64,000 nt of DNA from Dactylosporangium sp. AC04546 (lineage in GTDB: Bacteria > Actinomycetota > Actinomycetes > Mycobacteriales > Micromonosporaceae), in assembly GCF_022095675.1 (NCBI RefSeq), contig NZ_JAHYSG010000018.1:1-64000 (forward strand), read 5' to 3'. Below the pieces are notes generated by a model. The model saw nothing but the letters and a program-made list of their open reading frames with translations. It was not told the origin of the DNA and did not search any database. A program made the translations under genes and the position numbers. This document shows positions 1 to 7,645 of the stretch, piece by piece; position 1 is the first letter of the stretch; every line of letters begins with the position of its first letter.

Positions 1-817
1 GGAACCAGTCCAGCAGCGTGGGGTCCTCGGACTTCGTCGGCGACGGGGACGCCGACGGGGACGGGGCGGCCGAGGGGCTCGCCCCCGGGCCCGGCACGGT
101 GGCCGAGCCCGACGGGCGAGCGGTGGGCTGTGCGGTGGGGCTGCCGCACGGGGCGGCGTAGGCCGTGCCCCCGTGGTGGGTCGCCCCGGCGATCGCCGCC
201 GCCAGGACGATGGCCAGCAGGAGCGGGCCGAGAGCCCGGCGCTTCGGCAGGTTGTCGTTGCCGAACGGGGGGACCTCGTCGTCGGCGCTTCCGGCGCCGT
301 GCAACGGGCTGTACTCGGCGGTCGGCAGCTCATCGGTGAGCACGCCCGACGACTGACGAGGCACGCCCAGGGTCGGACGCTCGTCGAACATCTCATCGAG
401 CGGAACGTCCTCGTCCGGAGGCCCCTCTTCAAGAGCCGGGGCGGGAGCCGGATCCGCACCCGGCGACCAGGCCGCGGCCAGTCCGCCGCCCAAAACGCCG
501 AGCACCGTGCCGAGGAAGAAACCCCCGAGATTCAAGCCGATCAGCGAGTACAGCGCCGTCAGCGTGCCCAGGATGCCGTAGAACAGCCGCTGCCCCGGTG
601 AGAGCCAGGTCAGCAACCCGCACAACAGCATCATCGCGGGCAGCACGTACGACAGGAACCCGGTCGGTCCGAAGTGGACCTCCAGGGCGAGCTCCAGGTT
701 GGCGCTCAGGAACAGTTCCAGGCCCGAGAGCAGCAGGAACAGGCCACCCCAGAACGGCCGTTGGGCGCGCCACCGGCCGAAGCCCGCACGGAACGAAGCG
801 GCGTGAGAGGTGGTCAC
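1..817 (-). CDS. DUF6114 family membrane protein (3' end outside window)
   Basis: The frame opens with GTG at 817, preceded by GGAGG, and runs off the left edge after 272 codons. The first ~100 residues are hydrophobic, with several predicted membrane segments (around FWGGLFLLLSGLELFL, GFLSYVLPAMMLLCGLL and LFYGILGTLTALYSLIGL). This matches the DUF6114 layout of a small multi-spanning membrane domain. An acidic/proline-rich linker follows, then a further hydrophobic segment (ALGPLLLAIVLAAAIAGA) and a Pro/Ser-rich low-complexity tail. It lies downstream of a DUF6230 gene on the same strand, the usual pairing of these two families in actinomycetes. The function of the pair is unknown; envelope location is inferred. 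Confidence 0.8.
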   Translation of the reverse strand, partial: MTTSHAASFRAGFGRWRAQRPFWGGLFLLLSGLELFLSANLELALEVHFGPTGFLSYVLPAMMLLCGLLTWLSPGQRLFYGILGTLTALYSLIGLNLGGFFLGTVLGVLGGGLAAAWSPGADPAPAPALEEGPPDEDVPLDEMFDERPTLGVPRQSSGVLTDELPTAEYSPLHGAGSADDEVPPFGNDNLPKRRALGPLLLAIVLAAAIAGATHHGGTAYAAPCGSPTAQPTARPSGSATVPGPGASPSAAPSPSASPSPTKSEDPTLLDWF

Positions 818-852
818 GGACGTCCTCCAGAAGAACTCACGAAGCAAAGCGC

Positions 853-879
853 GGGCCCGCGGGCGGTACCCGCGGGCCC
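853..879 (-). terminator. Hairpin between the DUF6230 and DUF6114 genes
   Basis: GGGCCCGCGGG at 853-863 pairs perfectly with CCCGCGGGCCC at 869-879 around a 5-nt loop. On the minus strand it lies just after the DUF6230 stop and before the DUF6114 start. It could act as a partial terminator that lowers expression of the second gene. Confidence 0.55.
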
Positions 880-890
880 TTTCGGCGGAA

Positions 891-1532
891 CTAGAAGCAC
901 TCCTCCGGGTTGGCACCCGTCGAGACGCTCAGGTCGAGGCCGGTGAGCTTGAACGTGCCGGCGGTGGTCGACCACGCGACCTGCTTGAGGTTGGTGATCA
1001 CGACGGAGTCGGCCTGCTGGGCGAAGCTGCCCTGGAGACCGCGAGCGTTCGGGCCGCCCTTGGTCAGGTCGGAGGCGTCGATGCCGATCTGGATGTTGCT
1101 GAACGTGGCGTCACCCTTGAGCGACGACAGGTCGATGAGCAGGTCGGTCGCCTCGGCGGGAGTGCCGCCCTGGCCGGCGTGGATGACCATGCTGACGGGC
1201 AGGCCGGGCACCTTCACCGACTGGCACAGGTTGTAGAGCTTGGCCTGCTTGATGCCGGAGACCGCGACGAAGTGGTTCTTCGGGTCGGCCGGGTTCTGCG
1301 GGTTGCCACCCTTTTCCGTGGCCAGGCCGCCGTACTGGACGAACCCGGTGCCTTCCAGCTTGTCGGCGGAGACCTTGAACTGCTGGCCGGAGACGGCGAA
1401 CGACGCGGCGATCGCGCCCGTCGCCTGGCCGAAGACGATGGCGCCGGCGATGAAGGTGGCCGGCACGACGACGGTCGCGAAACGCTTCCATCTCGTGCGG
1501 CCCTTCACCGCGCTGCCCTGAGCTACGGACAC
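891..1532 (-). CDS. DUF6230 family exported protein
   Basis: A 213-residue protein. I chose the GTG at 1532 (VSVAQGSAVKG...) because AGGAG lies about 8 nt upstream; the frame stays open further upstream, but that extension is Pro/Arg-rich and unlike the family. One hydrophobic segment follows the short cationic start (FATVVVPATFIAGAIVFGQA), so it is a signal peptide or anchor. The remainder is a beta-rich extracellular domain ending in NPEECF. DUF6230 proteins are typically paired with DUF6114 and have no assigned activity. The gene precedes the DUF6114 gene with a 73-nt gap that contains a strong hairpin. Confidence 0.82.
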   Translation of the reverse strand: MSVAQGSAVKGRTRWKRFATVVVPATFIAGAIVFGQATGAIAASFAVSGQQFKVSADKLEGTGFVQYGGLATEKGGNPQNPADPKNHFVAVSGIKQAKLYNLCQSVKVPGLPVSMVIHAGQGGTPAEATDLLIDLSSLKGDATFSNIQIGIDASDLTKGGPNARGLQGSFAQQADSVVITNLKQVAWSTTAGTFKLTGLDLSVSTGANPEECF

Positions 1533-2153
1533 GTAGGGCTCCTCTTGGTCGCGGGGTGCTGGTGTGCGGCGCTCCTGCGGTGCGGGCGCACGCAACTCGC
1601 TCCTGCGGCCGACCTCCTGTTTCGCTGCCGGGCGGTTTCGTTGCGGGAGGCCGGGGCGGGGCGTGCGGACGATGTTGCCCCCTCCCCCAAGCGGGTTCAA
1701 GGCCGGTCGTTACTGGCCGGTAACCGCAGATCAGCGAAAATTTCACGGAACGTGACCAGTGATCAGGCCCACAGCTGATCGCACCCCTCCCTCAAACTCC
1801 CCAAATTCGGGACAAGACGGCACTGTGACGGTCACCACACGTAAGCGATCTTGGCAAACATCACGGTTCCATAACGACAAACCTCTGGGGTTCTTTTTCG
1901 CCATCGACGATGTTCGTTTTAGTTACAAAAGCCGCATATACAGCCGACGACAAAAACTCAGCATTGCGCAGCGATGGTTAGTTAGCTCCAATAACTAACG
2001 GAGATGGCCGCCATCCATCTCGCCGGTAGAAGCAAGCAAGGAAACAAGCGCGGCGGCAGGGTCGGCGCCCCACCGCCAGAGCGCTCAGGAGAAGCGCGAT
2101 CGGCGCGCGTCTTTGCCTGGCTGAACCCCCACAGCTCAGGAAGGACACCCGCA
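1533..2153. other. 620-bp intergenic region between divergent genes
   Basis: No supported gene. Bases 1790-2000 are clearly less GC-rich than the surroundings. An 8-bp inverted repeat (GTTAGTTA at 1977-1984, TAACTAAC at 1992-1999) lies about 155 nt before the sugar dehydrogenase start. The rest is a leader of ~150 nt in which I could not recognise a riboswitch class. Promoters for both divergent genes must lie here. Confidence 0.5.
1977..1999. promoter_or_regulatory. Inverted repeat, candidate operator
   Basis: GTTAGTTA and TAACTAAC are perfect reverse complements separated by 7 nt, in an AT-rich patch upstream of a secreted sugar-oxidising enzyme. The arms and spacing suit a dimeric repressor site; the regulator is unknown. 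Confidence 0.3.
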
Positions 2154-5000
2154 ATGGCACCATCCCCGCGCCGATGGCGACGGCTGCTCACCGCAGCCAC
2201 CGTCGCCGCCGGCAGCAGCGTCGTGGCCGCGTTCGCGAACGCGCCGGCCGCCACGGCGATCCCCCTCCCGGCCACCGACTACCAGCACGTCCAGCTCGCC
2301 CTCGGCAGCGCCGAGCTCGGTGAGCCGATGTCCCTGGCCGTCCTGCCCGACCGGTCGGTGCTGCACACCGCCCGGGACGGCACAGTCCGCTACACCGACG
2401 CCGCCGGCAACACGAAGGTGGCCGGCAAGCTCTCCGTGTACACGCACGACGAGGAGGGCCTCCAGGGCGTCGCGGCCGACCCGGGCTTCGCCACCAACCG
2501 CTGGGTCTGGCTGTACTACTCGCCGACGCTGTCCACGCCCGCGGGCGATTCGCCGGCCACCGGTACCGACGCGAACTGGAACACCTGGAAGGGACACCTG
2601 AACCTGTCCCGCTTCACGCTCAAGGCCGACAACACGCTCGACCTGGCCAGCGAGAAGGTCGTGCTCACTGTCGACAACGACCGTGGTCAGTGCTGCCACG
2701 TCGGCGGTGACATCGACTTCGACGCGCAGGGCAACCTGTACCTGACGACGGGCGACGACACCAACCCGTTCGAGTCGGCCGGCTACTCGCCGCTGGACGA
2801 GCGGACCAACCGCAACCCGCAGTACGACGCCCAGCGGAGTTCGGGGAACACCAACGACCTGCGGGGCAAGCTGCTGCGGATCAAGCCGAACGCGGACGGC
2901 ACGTACGCCATCCCGTCCGGCAACCTCTTCGCTCCCGGCACCGCGAAGACCCGTCCGGAGATCTACGCGATGGGCTTCCGCAACCCGTTCCGGATGAGCG
3001 TCGACAAGCCCACCGGCGTGGTCTACCTCGGCGACTACGGTCCCGACGCGGGCACCACCAGCAGCACCCGCGGCCCGTCCGGGCAGGTCGAGTTCAACCG
3101 GATCACCGGCCCGGGCAACTACGGGTGGCCGTACTGCACCGGCACGAACACGACCACGGAGACCTACAACGAGTGGGACTTCGCCGCCAACACCGGCGCC
3201 GCGAAGTACAACTGCACCGGCGGCCCGACGAACAACTCCTTCCGGAACACGGGCCTGACCACCCTGCCGGCGGCCAAGTCGGCGTGGATCCGCTACGCCG
3301 GCGATGCCGGCACCCCGCCCGAGTTCGGCACCGGCTCGGAGTCGCCGATGGGCGGTCCGGTGTACCGCTACAACGCGAGCCTCAACTCGGCCGTGAAGTT
3401 CCCGCAGTCCCTGGACGGCAACTTCTTCGCCGGTGAGTACGGCCGCCGGTGGATCAAGCCGGTGAAGATCAACGCCGACGGCTCGCCGGGCGAGATCTCG
3501 ACGTTCCCCTGGGCCGGCACGCAGGTCATGGACATGGCCTTCGGCCCGGACGGCGCGCTCTACGTGCTCGACTACGGCACCGGCAGCAACAACCAGGCGC
3601 TCTACCGGATCGAGTACGTCGGCGGCGGCAACCGCGCGCCGACGGCCAAGATCACGCCGTCGGTCACGTCGGGGCCGAACCCGCTGACCGTGTCGTTCTC
3701 GTCCGCGGGCAGCGCGGACCCCGAGGGCGGGGCCCTGACCTACGCCTGGGATTTCGACGGCAACGGTACTACGGACTCGACGGCCGCCAATCCGTCGTTC
3801 ACGTACACCACGAACGGCACCAAGACCCCGACGCTGACCGTGCGGGACCCGCAGGGGCTGACCGGCTCGGCCAGCACGGTGATCACGGTCGGGAACACGG
3901 CGCCGACGGTCCGGCTGACCCTGCCGGCCAGCGGCCAGCTGTTCAACTTCGGCGACACGATCCCGTTCCAGGTGACAGTCACCGACCCGGAGGACGGCAC
4001 GATCAACTGCTCCCGCGTGAGCGTGACGTACTTCCTCGGCCACGACAGCCACTCGCACCAGATCACCGGCAAGACCGGCTGCTCCGGCAGCATCACGATC
4101 CCGGTCGACGGTGAGCACGACGCCGCGGCCAACATCTACGGCCTGTTCGACGCGGCCTACACCGACAACGGCGGCCTGACGACGCACAGCATCACCACCC
4201 TGCAGCCCAAGCACCGGCAGGGTGAGCACTTCGGCGGCCAGTCGGGCATCCAGATCGCCAACCACACCGCGGCCGAAGGCGGGGCCACCGCCGGGTTCAT
4301 CGAGAACGGCGACTGGATCTCCTACTCGCCGTACCTGCTGAACAACGCCACCCAGTTCACCGCCCGGGTCGCGTCCGCCGGGGCCGGCGGCACGATCGAG
4401 GTGCGCGCCGGCTCGCCGACGGGCACGCTGCTCGGCACGGCGACCGTGCCCAACACGGGCAGCTGGGAGACGTACACCAACGTGTCGGCGAACATCTCCG
4501 GGGCGCCGTCGTCCGCCACCACGCTGTACCTCGTGTTCAAGGGCGGCGCCGGCAACCTCTTCGACGTCGACGCGTTCACGTTCGCGACCGGCGGCACCAA
4601 CCCCGGCACGCCGGTGGTCAACCTGAAGTCCCTGACGAACAACCTGTACGTGTCGGCACCGAACGCGACGACGGCGCTCATCGCCAACTCGTCGACGGTC
4701 GGCCTGGCGCAGCAGTTCGACCTCGTCGACCTCGGCGGGGGCAAGGTGGCGCTGCGATCGAAGGCGAACAACATGTTCGTATGCGCCGAGAACGCGGGCG
4801 CCAACCCACTCGTCGCCAACCGGGCTGCGGCCGGGGCGTGGGAGACGTTCATCCTCATCCGCAACGCTGACGGCAGCGAGAGCCTGCAGGCGCAGGTCAA
4901 CGGGATGTACGTGGTGGCGGAGAACAACGGCGCCGGCTCGCTGATCGCGAACCGGACGGCGATCGGACCGTGGGAGAAGTTCGATCTTGTCGGAGCGTGA
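2154..5000 (+). CDS. Secreted PQQ-dependent sugar dehydrogenase-like protein with PKD, CBM6 and beta-trefoil modules
   Basis: A 948-residue protein. ATG at 2154 follows AGGAAGGA and gives a clear signal peptide (RRWRRLLTAATVAAGSSVVA). Residues ~40-485 are a GSDH/soluble glucose dehydrogenase-type six-bladed propeller (GEPMSLAVLPDRSVL, DEEGLQGVAADPGF, ALYVLDYG). A PKD domain follows (about 495-580, YAWDFDGNGT). After that come a further Ig-like stretch to ~690, a CBM6-like carbohydrate-binding domain (about 700-815, FIENGDWISYSPYLL) and a C-terminal fascin/ricin-like beta-trefoil with three similar repeats (NNLYVSAP, NNMFVCAEN, NGMYVVAEN). It probably oxidises or binds polysaccharide-derived sugars outside the cell. 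The next gene on the same strand is a GH2 hydrolase, which fits a polysaccharide-degradation role. Confidence 0.85.
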   Translation: MAPSPRRWRRLLTAATVAAGSSVVAAFANAPAATAIPLPATDYQHVQLALGSAELGEPMSLAVLPDRSVLHTARDGTVRYTDAAGNTKVAGKLSVYTHDEEGLQGVAADPGFATNRWVWLYYSPTLSTPAGDSPATGTDANWNTWKGHLNLSRFTLKADNTLDLASEKVVLTVDNDRGQCCHVGGDIDFDAQGNLYLTTGDDTNPFESAGYSPLDERTNRNPQYDAQRSSGNTNDLRGKLLRIKPNADGTYAIPSGNLFAPGTAKTRPEIYAMGFRNPFRMSVDKPTGVVYLGDYGPDAGTTSSTRGPSGQVEFNRITGPGNYGWPYCTGTNTTTETYNEWDFAANTGAAKYNCTGGPTNNSFRNTGLTTLPAAKSAWIRYAGDAGTPPEFGTGSESPMGGPVYRYNASLNSAVKFPQSLDGNFFAGEYGRRWIKPVKINADGSPGEISTFPWAGTQVMDMAFGPDGALYVLDYGTGSNNQALYRIEYVGGGNRAPTAKITPSVTSGPNPLTVSFSSAGSADPEGGALTYAWDFDGNGTTDSTAANPSFTYTTNGTKTPTLTVRDPQGLTGSASTVITVGNTAPTVRLTLPASGQLFNFGDTIPFQVTVTDPEDGTINCSRVSVTYFLGHDSHSHQITGKTGCSGSITIPVDGEHDAAANIYGLFDAAYTDNGGLTTHSITTLQPKHRQGEHFGGQSGIQIANHTAAEGGATAGFIENGDWISYSPYLLNNATQFTARVASAGAGGTIEVRAGSPTGTLLGTATVPNTGSWETYTNVSANISGAPSSATTLYLVFKGGAGNLFDVDAFTFATGGTNPGTPVVNLKSLTNNLYVSAPNATTALIANSSTVGLAQQFDLVDLGGGKVALRSKANNMFVCAENAGANPLVANRAAAGAWETFILIRNADGSESLQAQVNGMYVVAENNGAGSLIANRTAIGPWEKFDLVGA

Positions 5001-5019
5001 GCACATTGATGCGTAACGC

Positions 5020-5047
5020 TTGACACTCTCCGTTGGATCGTGAGTGT
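5020..5047 (+). promoter_or_regulatory. TTGACA element overlapping an inverted repeat upstream of the GH2 gene
   Basis: TTGACA is present at 5020-5025. ACACTC at 5023-5028 and GAGTGT at 5042-5047 form a 6-bp inverted repeat with a 13-nt spacer. No convincing -10 is seen at 17 nt. This could be a regulated promoter for the GH2 gene 90 nt downstream. Confidence 0.3.
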
Positions 5048-5139
5048 ATGTGTTGGTCCGTGGGGACGGTCGCCGCGCCGTCCCCACGGCCCGGCCTCGG
5101 CCGCCACCGGGGTTGACGCATACCTCAAGGAGCCCCTCG

Positions 5140-7461
5140 ATGAAGCTCTCCCTCGGCAGACGGGTCGCGCTCGCGCTGGTCCCGCTGCTCGCGACCACCG
5201 GACTGCTCGCGGTGTCGGGCCAGCCGGCGAGCGCCTGGACCCCCAAGACCCCGCCGATGACCACCCCCTGGACCAACTCGGTCTCCACCACCAACCCGCT
5301 GCCTGAGTATCCGCGGCCGCAGCTCACCCGGCCGGACTGGCAGAACCTCAACGGCATCTGGGACTTCGCGGTCACCGGCAGCGGGCAGAGCAGCCCGCCG
5401 GCGACGTTCGGCGAGCAGATCCGGGTGCCGTTCCCGGTCGAGTCGGCACTCTCCGGCATCCAGCGCCGGGTCACCGAGGGCGACAAGCTGTGGTACCGCC
5501 GGACGTTCACGATCCCCGCCGGCTGGAGCGGCCGCCGGGTGCAGCTGAACTTCGGCGCCGTCGACTGGCAGACGACCGTCTGGGTCAACGGTACGCAGGC
5601 CGGTGCGATCCACAGCGGCGGATACGACGCCTTCTCGTACGACATCACCTCCCTGCTGAACGGCGGCACCAACACGATCGTGGTCGGCGTCTGGGACCCG
5701 ACCGACGCGGGCAGCCAGGCCGTCGGCAAGCAGCGCCGCAACGACGTGCTGCCGCACCCCGGCGGCGGGATCTTCTACACCGGCTCGTCGGGCATCTGGC
5801 AGACCGTGTGGCTGGAGCCGACGCCGTCGGCCCTCATCACGCGGGTCGACCTGGTGCCGAACCTGTCGAACAACACGCTCGCGGTGACGGTGTTCGGCGC
5901 CGGCCTGAGCGGTCACACGGCCTTTGTGTCGGTGCTGGACGGGACCACGGTCGTCGGCACCGCGAGCGGCTCGACGGGCGCCGCCTTCTCGGTGTCGGTG
6001 CCGAACGCGCGCCGGTGGTCGCCCAGCGATCCCTTCCTGTACAACGTCCGCGTCGAGCTTCGCAGTGGCTCGACCGTCGTGGACAGCGTCGGCAGCTACG
6101 CGGGCATGCGCTCGATCTCCACCGGTGTCGTCAACGGGCAGCGGCGCATCCTGCTCAACGGCCAGTTCGTGTTCCAGACCGGCACGCTCGACCAGGGGTA
6201 CTGGCCGGACGGGATCTACACGGCGCCGACGGACGCCGCGCTGCGCTACGACCTCCAGGCACACAAGGACCTGGGCTTCAACATGGTGCGCAAGCACATC
6301 AAGGTGGAGCCGCAGCGCTGGTTCTACGCCGCCGACCAGCTCGGCTTGCTCGTGTGGCAGGACATGCCGGCCATGCCGACCGGCGTCGTGCCGTCGGCGG
6401 CCGCCCGCACGCAGTGGGAGCTGGAGTACGACCGGATCATCGACCAGCACCGCAGCTCGCCCTCGGTCGTCATGTGGGTCAACCAGAACGAGGGCTGGGG
6501 GCAGTACGACCAGGCCCGCATCGCCAACGAGGTCAAGGCCTACGACCCGTCGCGCCTGGTGAACAACATGAGCGGGGTCAACTGCTGCGGCTCGATCGAC
6601 GGCGGCAACGGCGACGTGGTCGACAACCACGTCTACGTCGGCCCCGGCGCGACCCGCCCGTCGTCCACCCGCGCCGCGGTGCTGGGCGAGTTCGGCGGCC
6701 TCGGCCTGCGTGTCTCCGGCCACGAGTGGTCCCCCGGCAACGGCTTCAGCTACGAGGACCAGGGCAACGCGACCCGCCTCAACGACCGCCTCAACGGCCT
6801 CTACGAGCAGCTGCGCACCGGCGGCCTCCCGTCGGGCCTGTCCGCCTCCGTCTACACCGAGATCACCGACGTGGAGAACGAGGTGAACGGCCTGGTCACC
6901 TACGACCGCCAGATCGTCAAGGTCGACGCCGCCCGCCTGCGGGCGAGCAACCAGGCGCTGATCGCCGCCTCGTCGAACCCGGGCTCGTTCGTCTCCCTGC
7001 CGTCCAATGTGTACCGCTCATTCCGCGCCACGACGGCCTGCTGCACGACCCGTTACATCCGCCACCAGAACAGCCTGGGCTACACGGAGGTGGTGACCGC
7101 GAGCAGCACGACGCTGCTGAAGCAGGACGCGACGTGGCGCATCGTCCCCGGCCTGGCCGACTCGTCCTGCTACTCCTTCGAGTCCCGCAACTACCCCGGC
7201 CGCTACCTGCGCCACCAGGCGTTCAGAGTCAGGATGGACACGAACGACAACTCGGCCCTCTTCCGCGCCGACGCCACGTGGTGCGCCCAGTCGGCCACCG
7301 GCGGTGTGCGCCTGACGGCCTGGGGCTTCCCCGGCCAGTACCTCCGCCACTACAACGCCGAACTGTGGCTCGCGACCCCGGGAGGCCCGAGCACGTACGA
7401 CAACCCGTCGTCGTTCCTGGCCGACACCACCTGGTCCGTGGACGCCGCCTGGGCCCCGTAA
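5140..7461 (+). CDS. Secreted glycoside hydrolase family 2 protein with C-terminal AbfB domain
   Basis: A 773-residue protein. ATG at 5140 follows AAGGAG and opens a signal peptide (MKLSLGRRVALALVPLLATT). The GH2 sugar-binding, Ig-like and TIM-barrel domains run from ~40 to ~600. The candidate acid/base Glu is in NQNEGWGQYD (near residue 447) and the candidate nucleophile Glu is in LGEFGG (near 516). Residues ~625-773 are an AbfB-type beta-trefoil (TTRYIRHQNSLGY, YLRHQAFRVR, YLRHYNAELWL), a family that binds arabinofuranose side chains. The overall architecture suggests a beta-galactosidase, beta-glucuronidase or related activity on plant polysaccharide. The exact substrate cannot be read from the sequence. 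It follows the sugar dehydrogenase gene by 139 nt. Confidence 0.88.
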   Translation: MKLSLGRRVALALVPLLATTGLLAVSGQPASAWTPKTPPMTTPWTNSVSTTNPLPEYPRPQLTRPDWQNLNGIWDFAVTGSGQSSPPATFGEQIRVPFPVESALSGIQRRVTEGDKLWYRRTFTIPAGWSGRRVQLNFGAVDWQTTVWVNGTQAGAIHSGGYDAFSYDITSLLNGGTNTIVVGVWDPTDAGSQAVGKQRRNDVLPHPGGGIFYTGSSGIWQTVWLEPTPSALITRVDLVPNLSNNTLAVTVFGAGLSGHTAFVSVLDGTTVVGTASGSTGAAFSVSVPNARRWSPSDPFLYNVRVELRSGSTVVDSVGSYAGMRSISTGVVNGQRRILLNGQFVFQTGTLDQGYWPDGIYTAPTDAALRYDLQAHKDLGFNMVRKHIKVEPQRWFYAADQLGLLVWQDMPAMPTGVVPSAAARTQWELEYDRIIDQHRSSPSVVMWVNQNEGWGQYDQARIANEVKAYDPSRLVNNMSGVNCCGSIDGGNGDVVDNHVYVGPGATRPSSTRAAVLGEFGGLGLRVSGHEWSPGNGFSYEDQGNATRLNDRLNGLYEQLRTGGLPSGLSASVYTEITDVENEVNGLVTYDRQIVKVDAARLRASNQALIAASSNPGSFVSLPSNVYRSFRATTACCTTRYIRHQNSLGYTEVVTASSTTLLKQDATWRIVPGLADSSCYSFESRNYPGRYLRHQAFRVRMDTNDNSALFRADATWCAQSATGGVRLTAWGFPGQYLRHYNAELWLATPGGPSTYDNPSSFLADTTWSVDAAWAP

Positions 7462-7473
7462 CAGCCCCGACTC

Positions 7474-7503
7474 GGGCCGGCCCGGAGCCCTCCGGGCCGG
7501 CCC
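7474..7503 (+). terminator. Terminator hairpin after the GH2 gene
   Basis: A perfect 13-bp stem: GGGCCGGCCCGGA (7474-7486) and TCCGGGCCGGCCC (7491-7503) with a 4-nt loop, starting 12 nt after the stop codon. Confidence 0.75.
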
Positions 7504-7599
7504 GCCTATTGAGCAAAGCGGCGACCGGCGTAGCGCGCGTTGCGCGAACGTGGTTGTCGTCCGTCTGGACCATGTGTGACACGAGGCGGCCACCAACTG

Positions 7600-7633
7600 C
7601 CGCGCCCGGCCGAGGGGGTTCGGCCGGGCGCGG
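7600..7633 (-). terminator. Terminator hairpin after the DUF5682 operon
   Basis: CCGCGCCCGGCCGA (7600-7613) pairs perfectly with TCGGCCGGGCGCGG (7620-7633) around a 6-nt loop. It begins 12 nt beyond the DUF5682 stop on the minus strand. Confidence 0.75.
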
Positions 7634-7645
7634 GTCGTCGGTCGG

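Noticed and set aside
2000..2153. Possible riboswitch in the leader of the sugar dehydrogenase
   Set aside because: The leader is long and could fold, but I could not match the conserved core of any riboswitch class; a covariance-model scan would decide.
2136..5741. Very long open frame on the strand opposite the dehydrogenase and GH2 genes
   Set aside because: It is Arg/Ala/Val-rich and domain-free; long antisense frames are expected in high-GC genes with strong third-position GC bias.
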